This document shows, piece by piece, positions 22,521 through 32,700 of a DNA stretch of 64,000 nt (position 1 is its first letter; the number at the start of each line of letters is the position of its first letter). Source of the stretch: Albula goreensis (Eukaryota; Chordata; Actinopteri; Albuliformes; Albulidae). Below the pieces are notes generated by a model. That model was not told where the DNA came from. It worked only from the letters and a program-made list of their open reading frames with translations, and made no database searches. The stretch is from assembly GCA_022829145.1 (NCBI GenBank), contig CM040743.1, positions 2,645,146-2,709,145 of the forward strand, in the 5' to 3' direction. Both the position numbers and the translations under genes were made by a program.

Positions 22521-23345
22521 AAAGGCAGGTTTTTCAGTGAAATAAATTAAACGTGGATGTTTTGGAGCTCCGTACTGAGCAGACCGAGCCATCTCTCAAT
22601 CATCTGGATATTTCAGCGCAGCATCCCGCTACACCAGCTGGTTCACCCCGCCAAAAAATATGCGTCGCTCTGCATAGACCTTCACATATAGCCTGTGCCA
22701 CCGAAAACACTGATCCGTCTCTCTGATCTGTTCTGCGGAGCGTGGCCAGGTGACAGCAAATTGGCAGCAACATCACCTTGTCAATTTGTCGTGATATCAG
22801 TGACAAAAGGGTGAGAGACAGAGAGACGATGCATTTTAAAGTATGTGCAGGGGAGCCATGTATAGAATTGTATTTACCTTTCATATAATTTTGGTTCTTA
22901 TAGATTTTTAACAAATGCAAGCCAAAACCAGCCCTACAATAAACAAACATAAATGCTAACTATTATTATTATTATATTTACTATTCATTTGTGTTTTTCC
23001 ACGGTTTTCTGCTTCATACCAGCACAGATACATAACTCCATGTTCCTGGCAGGAGAGTCCTCTATGAACAGACGCAGGAGGTGAACTGCGCTCTAACGAC
23101 GCACCCCCTCCTCTTTAAGGAAGGCACAGCGACTTTGCGTGACCCCGCCCCCCATCCGCGTGGGCATGGAGGAGCCTGAGGTTGGCAGCTTGCGGAGAGG
23201 AGAGGGGGAGAAAGGGGAGAGGGGTTTGGGGTGCTGGGGAACCCCCAGTAGCAGCTGGGCAGGGCTGGGAGGGGGGCAGCTGTGAGGAGCAGGGCTGTGG
23301 TGGAGGAAGACACAGGGAGAGAGAGAGAGGATGTGCTGCACAGTG
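22521..23345. other. Intergenic, no gene recognised
   Basis: A G-rich stretch at 23,160-23,330 precedes the CA tract. No coding evidence. Confidence 0.3.
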
Positions 23346-23349
23346 CACA

Positions 23350-23909
23350 GACTACACTCACACACACACTTACACAATAAATACACACAGTCACATACAC
23401 ACATTACACACTCACTCACACACACACACATATTACACACACACACACACAATAAATAGGCACACTCACACACACACACATATTACACACACACACACAC
23501 AATAAATAGGCACACTCACACACACACACATATTACACACACACACACACACACACACATAAATACACACAAACATAGTCATACACACACAGACACACAC
23601 ACTCACAATAAATACACACACTCACACACACAAACACACACACACACACACAATAAATACACACACTCACACACACAAACACAGTCATACACACTCACAC
23701 ACACACAATAAATACACACACTCACACACACACACACACAATAAATACACACACACAAACACAGTCACACACACATTACACACACACACACAATAAATAC
23801 ACACACTCACACACACACACATTACACACTCACACACAATAAATACACACACTCACACACAGACACACACACACAATAAATACACACACTCACTCACACA
23901 CACATAGAT

Positions 23910-23946
<37 letters not shown>

Positions 23947-24003
23947 CTCACACACACACACACACTGACACATACGCACACACGCACACACACACCCACA
24001 CAT
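23350..24003. repeat. Compound CA microsatellite with AATAAATA interruptions
   Basis: About 650 bases of (CA)n interrupted every 25-60 bases by AATAAATACACACACTCACA. This makes an irregular higher-order tandem array. A shorter (CA)n follows at 24,165-24,198. Confidence 0.9.
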
Positions 24004-24163
24004 GTCTCAGTCACACGGTGTGGCTACACATCTGGCGTGCCATCTGTATCCCTCTCCCTTAAGTGACAAGTGGCCCCGCACTCCGTGGGGGGGAGGGGGT
24101 GTAAACGCACTCTGGAATGGGGGGAAGACAGCTGTGCTGGTGGAGGAGTGTGGGGGGGCTCTG

Positions 24164-24201
<38 letters not shown>

Positions 24202-24277
24202 CTGCCAACACCTACCAGCTCAGCCTAACCCCCCACACACACCCTCACTGAAGGCCGCGCACGCGGTCAGCTCACAG

Positions 24278-24425
24278 TAATGCAGAGCACTGCGGTCAGT
24301 TTGTGGTAAAACAGAGCACTGTGGTCAGTTTGTGGTAAAACAGAGCACTGCGGTCAGTTTGTGGTAAAAAAGAGCACTGCGAACACAATCAACTTACTGA
24401 AACATTGAGCACTGCAGCCGTGGTC
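24278..24425. repeat. 29-bp tandem repeat, about four copies
   Basis: The unit CAGAGCACTGCGGTCAGTTT followed by GTGGTAAAA is repeated, then decays into related GTAAAAC-containing sequence up to about 24,570. Confidence 0.75.
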
Positions 24426-24810
24426 AGATGATGGCAACACTGCGGACTGCGGTGAGTTTGCAGTAGCACCGAGAACTGTGGTCACGGTCCGCTCACAGTA
24501 AACGGTGAGAGTAAATGGTCGACTTAAGGTAAAACAGACAACTGGTATTCAACTCAAGGTAAAACTTGAGGACTATGATTACAGTCAGCTTGCAGAAATG
24601 TGGTGTATGGTTGTCACTTTCGGCTCAGAACATTGGAGAATGTTGCAAATATTCCGCTGTCACCATGTTTACCTCACGCTAAACAAGAGGATCTCAGTCG
24701 CAGACACCTCTGGGAAAACAGCATGTCATGGTCACAGAGATATTTAAATTATATGAAAGTTTGCTCTCACCCTCAAGTAATACAGCTGACTGCAGTCAAC
24801 ATGGAGCAAA

Positions 24811-24960
24811 TCCAAAATGAGACTCTGTCCCCCAGTTTACATACACGTGTCCCTGTTCAAGTACTCTATTGGATCACTGACAACAGCAGAGGGGAAAAAA
24901 TGACCCAGCACACCGTGATGATGAAGGGAACGCTGCATCATTAGACCATGCTATATAAGG
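24811..24960 (-). repeat. Relic of C1q-like promoter, gene body missing
   Basis: GAGACTCTGTCCCCCAGTTT followed by GTCCCTGTTCAAGTACTCTA and TGGATCACTGACAACAGCAG match the promoter blocks of C1q-like genes 2 and 3, in minus orientation. The TATA position is changed (minus strand TGTATGTAAAC). Similarity stops at about 24,815, where the signal-peptide exon should begin. The relic lies downstream of gene 3, so it marks the promoter of a deleted fourth array member. Confidence 0.6.
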
Positions 24961-25680
24961 CAATTTCACTTTCACATAATGTTTTGATGGGAACATGATA
25001 AAATATAGTCACCAAATATGCAGTAATTTGGATATCAGTATTTCTATGGACATATGCAGATAGAGTGTGTGTGCTTGTGCATGTTCATCTCTGTATGTGT
25101 AGGACTGTGTTTGTATATTCAAGCCAAAAACCTCAAACAGTAGAGATGGCAAGGCTGAAAAGTCAAGAGCATCTAAATAGGAGCATTATGGTGCTGTTAA
25201 CTGGGCTACCGTAAACCCTCCATTGATAGTGCAGAGGTGTATTTGTATTTGTGTCAGCAGGTTCTTACTGTATACGGGTTTCTCTTCCATTCGACCCCGC
25301 TGCACATCAAGCTGAGAGACTCTGAGAAGCTGAGTACTGTTGTTCTGAGAAGCATTTTAAATTATTAAAATATTTGTTTAATGCCTCCAAAAACTGTCAC
25401 AAAAACTCACAAATATGCATATTAAGACAATATCTGTATCAGCCGTGAATAATGCCGATATTGTGCAAGCTGTTTTAACCACTCCGACATAAATTATATT
25501 TTTATGTAGCTCCATGGAAAAACAAAATCTGAAAGTCATTTATCTGGTAGCAGTAATACAAGAGGCCTACACACACACACACAGATGCAGAACCTAGAAT
25601 ACAGTGACATTGAAATAACAATGTAACATGCAAAAAGTGAATTGAAAAGCCACACAAAAATTACCTGTTTTCTGAATGCT
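24961..25680. other. 3' flank of C1q-like gene 3
   Basis: AT-rich, no gene seen. Confidence 0.35.
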
Positions 25681-25684
25681 TGTG

Positions 25685-25690
25685 TTTATT
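25685..25690 (-). terminator. Polyadenylation signal of C1q-like gene 3
   Basis: Minus-strand AATAAA in the context GCATAAGAGAGCACATTG, shared with copies 1 and 2. Confidence 0.65.
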
Positions 25691-25779
25691 GCATAAGAGA
25701 GCACATTGAGACACTCGGAGAGGAACATGTGAGGATTCACCTCCAGACTCTTCAGCTGTGATCTTCATTACAGCAGGGC

Positions 25780-25985
25780 CTTCTGCTCACATGGGGGAGA
25801 GCAGGAAGCCGCTGAAGGTGCTGCAAGGTCTTCTGCTCACATGGGGAAGAGCAGGAAGCCGCTGAAGGTGCTGCAGGGTCTTCTGCTTACATGGGGAAGA
25901 GCAGGAAGCCACTGAAGGTGCTGCAGGGTCTTCTGCTCACATGGGGAAGAGCAGGAAGCCGCTGAAGGTACTGTGATTATTACTA
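25780..25985 (-). repeat. 50-bp terminal coding repeat, four copies (gene 3)
   Basis: The terminal block with its stop occurs at 25,937 (used), 25,887, 25,837 and 25,787. The 25,887 copy has TAA instead of TGA. Confidence 0.88.
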
Positions 25986-27825
25986 GTATCATAGACCTGG
26001 TGCCCTGATAGGAGGCGCATGTAGACCTGATCCCCCACCTCCAGCTGCAGCGCGGCCGCATTGGAACCATAATCTTCAAGATCTGTTGCAAGCTGGGTGT
26101 CTTCCACAGATATAATGCGTTGCCCGTTCTTACACAGGAAGGAACCAATTTCAATGCCGGCATTCCATCCATATGCAGTGAATCTGAAGTAGTAGACTCC
26201 TCTCAATGGTGCTGTGAAGATCCCTGTATCAGAGGAAAAGCAGAGAGAGATAAACACACACTGTCTCGTGGCACGCACGCACACACACACAGGAGAGAGC
26301 TGCTAAAATGAGAGATCACATTGTGATACTCAGAGAGGAACATTCGAAACTGCTAAAATAAGCTGATGACACCTCTGTTTCCTGTGTGTTTGTACAGGTA
26401 TACATGTAGATGGGTGTGTACTGTACCTGTAGCTGGGTTGTAGTGGTTGCCGATGTTGGTGAAGACTTTAGTGTAGACCAGGGTGGTTTCTGTGTTGAAG
26501 GCTCCAATATATCCAGAATTTGTTAATGCAGCTGAGAACGCCACCTTTGGTGTTTCTGTGAATACAAAATATTTGCAATAAAAGGTTACCAGAGACATGC
26601 AGCAGTATGTCATTCTCAGAGTATGTAATATTAATATTAATATTACAATTAATATCAATATTATTATTATTAGTAGTAGTAGTAGTAGTCGTCGTAGTAG
26701 TAATAATAATAATAATAATTACAATAAAAATAATTCTTTTTACTATCATTCTTTCTCCATCGTATTGTTCATGTCATTTTTTTGTCCTGTCCTATGCTTG
26801 CTTATTTATTTACTTATTTATTTTGCCAGCCATCAGTTTATTCGGAGTGACAAGGAAAGCAGAAGGTAAATATAACTTCAAATGAAAGCCCACACCCATC
26901 CCTGTATAACCTGCAATGTGTCCCTTCAGTTCCTCCACTGTGGATTTCAGCTCCTCCATCACAGTTTTGTGTTCCTGCAGCTGGAGCTCAGTGGAGTTTG
27001 ACCTGTCCTCCATGGCACTCAGATCCACTGCTTGCACTATAGAATATAAAACAGAATATAATATTTTCATCTCTACACTGAAAAACGAAATATCCAGATA
27101 TGTATTTTAAATTGACTTAAATATGTCCAGTATATGACATTACCTTCATTCTCTCTCTGCAGCTCAGCCACCTGACTCTCACTGGTTTGTAGTCTGGCCT
27201 CCACAGATCCCAGCTCTGAGTTCGTTGCTCCAAGTTCAACTCTCTGCTCCATCACATTATTTTCCAGGGCAAAATTTTTGCACATGACACAAATCAAAAC
27301 TGACCACTCTCCAAGCTTACGAAGCTAAAACATTTATTCTAATTTCCATTCTAAACCGTTTAGTTATCAGTACCTTCATTCTCTCTCTTCAATTCAACAA
27401 TGTCAGTCTTTAAGTTTCCCAGTTCTGTCTTTGTGACTGCCAGCTCAACTCTTTGCTCCATCACCAAGTCTGTCAGGGCTAAAATAATACACATGAAAAC
27501 AGTGAAAGCTATGATGCTCCAGTCTGACAGCAAAGGCAAAAAAAATCATTTTTTTGACCATAATCATTCAGTACATTGCTTTACCTTGATTCTCTCTGCT
27601 CAGTCTGACTTCCACATCTCCCAGTTCAATCTTTGTTGCTGCCAGTTCTGCCTTAGTGACTGCCAGTTCAACTCTCTGCTCCGTCACCATGTCTCTCAGC
27701 TCCTTCAGCTCGGCCCAGATGTCGGGTTGAGTCGTTGATTGGCTGATCTCTCTTTCTTCATTCTGAAGCTGCGCCCCAGTCAGACAGCAGCCCAGTAACA
27801 CCAGCAGAACTACAGTGGTCCTCAT
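25937..27825 (-). CDS. Secreted coiled-coil C1q-domain protein, copy 3
   Basis: Minus-strand exons 27585-27825, 27374-27478, 27144-27269, 26911-27036, 26427-26555 and 25937-26223, all phase 1; with all six the protein has 337 residues. Signal peptide [18 protein letters not shown], coiled-coil modules ([36 protein letters not shown]), then a C1q domain with [24 protein letters not shown] and a [10 protein letters not shown] end. Exon 3 (27144-27269) lacks an acceptor AG: where copy 1 reads TTTTAG|CCCTG this reads TTTTG|CCCTG. The exon is symmetric, so skipping it would keep the frame and give 295 residues. Exon 4 begins V instead of A after its TATAG acceptor. TATA at 27,863-27,868. The product is presumably extracellular; the ligand is unknown. 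Confidence 0.85.
26600..26722. repeat. AAT/TAG trinucleotide microsatellites in C1q-like gene 3 intron
   Basis: Imperfect ATT/AAT and (TAG)n runs in the intron between exons 4 and 5. ORFs across them are artefacts. Confidence 0.85.
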
Positions 27826-27862
27826 TCTTCAGCTCAGTAGATTCTGAGACTCTGTTCCCCTC

Positions 27863-27905
27863 TTTATACACACAAGTCCCTGTTAAACATTGACAGGAGG
27901 AGTGG
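27863..27905 (-). promoter_or_regulatory. Promoter block of C1q-like gene 3
   Basis: Minus-strand TATAAA at 27,863-27,868 and the conserved AATGTTTAACAGGGACTTGT upstream. The remainder of the block (ACTGGATCACTGAC in copy 2) is deleted here, the match resuming at about 27,900. Confidence 0.6.
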
Positions 27906-28375
27906 GGGGAGAAAAGTGCCCCAGCACACTGTGATAAAGAGGGGAACACTATATCTTTAGCTCATGTTATGTATAGAAATTTCACATTTCTATAATTATT
28001 TTCCACTGAGGACATGGGAGAATGCACACCTGTTGTTTTTGTTCCCCATCTCCCAGTTGTATTTTTCCACATAATTTTAAACACAAACACAGCATGTATA
28101 CACTTCTACACACACACACACACACACTAATTATTAGGGCAAGTTAAACCAGTGTTACCTGTGTTATATTTTTGTAAAACATCCAACATTATCAGAACTC
28201 TAAAATCTGTGGAAAAATACAACTTCAAACAAGCACAGCAGGCGTATACACTCCCATGTCCTCATGTGTCCCTTTGTATTTTGGGTTTAATTTATACAGC
28301 ATGATACGGTGTTCTCTCACACACAAACACACAGACAAACTATATCAACACTCCAGAACAAGAGTAAGGGGGAAA
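27906..28375. other. Spacer between C1q-like gene 3 and ss18
   Basis: No gene. A CACAGCATGTATACACTTCT / CAGCAGGCGTATACACT pair near 28,090 and 28,235 and short CA runs only. Confidence 0.4.
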
Positions 28376-28386
28376 AAAAACAATAA

Positions 28387-28399
28387 TTTATTGTTTATT
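28387..28399 (-). terminator. Polyadenylation signals of ss18
   Basis: Two minus-strand AATAAA hexamers (28,387-28,392 and 28,394-28,399) close a putative 1.4-kb 3' untranslated region. Confidence 0.55.
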
Positions 28400-29799
28400 G
28401 TTTTGTGCAGGTCCAGTGACATACAGCTTTACATAGCAATAAAAACAAAAAAAAAAAAAAAAAAAAAAACAACAAAGAAGGAAAATTGCATGAGCCGTTG
28501 CCATGGCACCTGTAGGAGCTGGTGATCTCAGTCTGATGGTACTTCACATAAACTACAGAGATTTTCTAACTGTAGAGACAAAAAAAGCCAGTAATCAAAA
28601 TAAATTGTAAGAGAGCGAAAGAGTGCTGAGCCATGCTTGCCAGACACACAGAACCTGTATTTGTTGGGGGAAAATCAGGTACTTGTGTAGCTTTTGTGAG
28701 ATAAACATTACAGGATATATTTTTTTCCTGCTGCTTTTTTTGTGACCATGCAGATGTTTCACCATGTGCCCTAGGGCCGGAATGACATGTAGACTGACAT
28801 GGCACATGCTGGAGGCTGTAATGGAACCTGCACCCTTCTGTTTACACCACAAAGAAAAACTCTTCTCAACAGATTTATCTTCTATCGAATGAGATTTCAG
28901 CCCATTTTCCCCAGTCAACTTGAGCCCCTACACACTGGAATGTCTCCTCTAATACTGGTGTGGCCAGCTAATTGCTTTTCCCGATTCCGGAATCGGAATT
29001 CCAAATCCATTTCTGGATCAGGTTTATGTGTCACTGTGTGTGCGCAGAGAACCTCAGAAAACCATGAAAAAAATTTGGCCTTGGACCCCACAGCGACCCC
29101 TTCCAGGTGTGGTTTCATGTTCAAACAAAAGTGTAAACGATAAACTTACAAAAATTACAACAACCACAAAAAAAAAAAACTAAATTGTACAAATATGAAA
29201 AATAACACACAAAAAAAAAAAAAAAACCATACTAGTTTACAAATCACTATACAAATTCATTTCCATCTAAAGGCATAAAATACATTTGTACATCACATTT
29301 TTTTCCAAAGCCTTGATACAAAACACTCTCTCCGAAAAGTCACACAGACAAAAGGATACCCCTGCTCTCGATTATTGCTTCATATATTCCAAAAAAGAAA
29401 AAAAAAAAAGTGTATTTATTTTTTTTTAAATTGCCTGCTGTTTGGGTGGCAGGACCGGGGAACGCTGGGTTCACAATGTTGCCAAATTAGTGTAATGGTC
29501 ATAAGCGATGATTATAGATATTGACGGGACAGTCGCGGTCAGCAGGACCCAACGACAGTCGACCTGGTCACTGGTGTCGCGACTTCTCCACTGCTGACCG
29601 TAAAAATAAAATTTCCCAAACACAAGAGGCGCAATAAAAAATTACATTTTACATATGCAAGGAATGGAGGGGAAGAAATATGAAATAACAAAAAAAAAAG
29701 CCAGTTTCTTCTGTCTCCAGTCCAACTAAAAGGCTCCAACGGTAGCAGCCAATACGCCCATCTAGGAGGAGTGACAGGGTGACTAAGCGCTTGCTCACC
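28400..29799 (-). other. ss18 3' untranslated region (inferred)
   Basis: Between the ss18 stop codon and the paired AATAAA signals there is no other gene. The sequence has A-rich tracts (28,447-28,470 and 29,213-29,226). A long 3' UTR is usual for SS18. Confidence 0.5.
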
Positions 29800-32700
29800 T
29801 CACTGCTGATAATTTCCATACTGGCTCTGTGGAGAGAGTAAAGCGGGTTGTATGAACTCTAGGTAATCTCCGTTTATGCATGTTAAAAACACTCAAATGA
29901 CTTTTGACTCTTTCTGATAACATTACATTATAGTCATTTAGCTAACGCTTTTATCCAAAGCGACTTACAGTTGATTAGGCTAACCAAGGGCCAATCTCCC
30001 CTGGGAGCAATGTGGGGTTAAGGGCCTTGCTCAAGGGCCCAACAGCAATCGTGTTCTTGCTGTGGCTGGACTGGGGCTTGAACCACCAACCTCAAGGGTC
30101 CCAGTCATTTACCTTAGCCACTAGACTACAGGCTAATATCGACAGTCAAATAACTTGTGTCACTGAAGCTGTAAAACAAGTGCAAACACAAGTTATTTCA
30201 TGTTACATTTTACTTCCGTTGTTGGTAAATTTAAGTAACTGTAAGTACACATGTCCAGGTCAAAAGGATTTCTTGTTAGGAAAAAGTGGGGAAAAAAAAC
30301 AGTAAATCTAAAAATACCCTGCAGTACAAATAAATACTATTTATTTAACCTCAACTTGAGCAAATGTGTCCATACTTCATGTTCTAGTTCTCAGATGAAC
30401 CACTAGAGGGCAGTATGGCATTCTGAGTGGGACACCAGGCACCACAACTGAGAGCAAAGTTTCAGGTCAAAGCAGGGACATAAAGACTAATTTTATGCAT
30501 TTTAAATTTACATTCAGAAACAAATGTTAATTTCAGTTTATTTCCATACTAGGTTCAACTCAGGACTGGAAAAAAAACTGCTTTAAATGATTACTGAATG
30601 CATACTCATGACAGTGACTGCAGTAAGTACTGGTTCCACCCCTGTCCGCAGCCATAGGGATGCTGCAGTTTCACCCACACCTGTAAGTGCAGGTTTACCT
30701 GTCCTTACCTGGTCATAGCCATAGGACCGCTGCTGTTGTTGGGGCTGAGGGGGGCCGGGCTGGGGCGGTCTGTAGCCCCCATACTGTTGCCCCTGAGCCT
30801 GGGGGTAGTTGGGGTACTGACCAGGGGGTCCTTGAGATGGCCCTGAGAGGGAGAAAAACATGTATATATTTTTTTTTTTTTAAATACAACAAAGTGTTTA
30901 TTAGCATTATGGAGATAATACAATACTTTAAACCTTCAGAAATTCCATCCTACCTAAAGAACTAAAACTTTAATTCAGTGATGTCATGGAAAAGCCCTTC
31001 GCTATTGGCTGATACCCACTGTATCCCTTTAAGTGAGTGATGTCATGGAAGAGCCCTTCGCTATTGGCTGATACCCACTGTATCCCTTTAAGTGAGTGAT
31101 GTCATGGAAAAGCCCTTCGCTACTGATCCCTTTAAGTGAGTGATGTCATGGAAGAGCCCTTCGCTATTGGCTGATACCCACTGTATCCCTTTAAGTGAGT
31201 GATGTCATGGAAGAGCCCTTCGCTATTGGCTGATACCCACTATATCCCTTTAAGTGAGTGATGTCATGGAAGAGCCCTTCACTATTGTGAGATACCCACT
31301 GTATCCCTTTAAGTGATGCCTGCTGGCTGGTATCCTTTAAGGAGTGATGTCCCTGTTGCCCATGGAAGAGCCCTTCACTATTGTGAGATACCCACCGTAT
31401 GCCTGCTGCTGGCCTGGGTATCCCTGTTGCCCTGGGTACTGAGGCTGCTGCTGAGGGGGGTAACCCTGCTGCTGAGGGGGGCCTTGAGGGTAGGCCTCCT
31501 GCTGCTGGCTGTACTGGGAGTTACCTGCAGGGGGAGCACAAGAGCACATGAGCGCAACACCTACTTACTAACCTATCAACTCTGGGCACGGCCAGGGTGG
31601 GCTGTATTCATTTAGTCAATATGGCACCGACTTCTGCGGACAGCGCAAAACCAAATTCTTGTCTTTTTTTTGTGATCAATTCTCAATCAATCCTTCCTTC
31701 CGTCCATACATCTATGTAATTCTATCGATGCCACTCAGGTTATGTTTAACAGGATGCCTCGTCAACACCTGGAAATCGAACCCGCAATCTACACCATAAG
31801 CCCATTTCCCTGGCCATGGTACTACGCAGCTGCTTCAAAATGGCGGCTATCCGAATTGCTCCCACCTTCCGGCACTCCCTGTCCCCCGTGACTGTACTGG
31901 TCGCCATAGTAATCTTCCTGGCCAGGGTACTGCTGGGGCGGTCCTGCACAGACAAGCACAGTCAACCCGGTTACACAGCTGTACACTAATGCAGTCAACC
32001 CGGTTACACAGCTGTACACTAATGCAGTCAACCCGGTTACACAGCTGTACACTAATGCAGTCAACCCGGTTACATAGCTGTACACTAATGCAGTCAACCC
32101 GGTTACACAGCTGTACACTAATGCAGTCAACCCGGTTACACAGCTGTACACTAATGCAGTCAACCTGGTTACACAGCTGTACACTAATGCAGTCAACCCG
32201 GTTACACAGCTGTACACTAATGCAGTCAACCCAGTTACATAGCTGTACACAAATGCAGCCAACCTGGTTACACAGCTGTACACTAATGCAGTCAACCCGG
32301 TCACACAGTTTTACACTAATGAGGTCAACCCGGTTACACAGCGGTACACTAATGCAGTCAACCCGGTCACACAGTTTTACACTAATGCAGTCAACCCGGT
32401 TACACAGCAGTACACTAATGCAGTCAACCCGGTTATATAGCTGTACAGTAATGCCGCAACCTGGTTACACAGCTGTATACTAATGCAGTCAACCCGGTTA
32501 CACAGCTGTACAGTAATGCCGCAACCTGGTTACACAGCTGTACACTAATGCAGTCAACCTGGTTACAAAGCTGTATACTAATACAGTCAACCCGGTTACA
32601 CAGCTGTACACTAATGCAGTCAACCCGGTTACACAGCTGTACAGTAATGCCGCAACCTGGTTACACAGCTGTATACTAATGCAGTCAACCCGGTTACACA

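Noticed and set aside
23062..23505. Cysteine/valine-rich and histidine/threonine-rich frames
   Set aside because: Translations of CA/TG microsatellite.
31989..32483. Long open frames (about 160 codons on each strand) in the 33-bp array
   Set aside because: The unit length is a multiple of three, so the frames are a by-product of the repeat; no splice or codon signal supports a gene.
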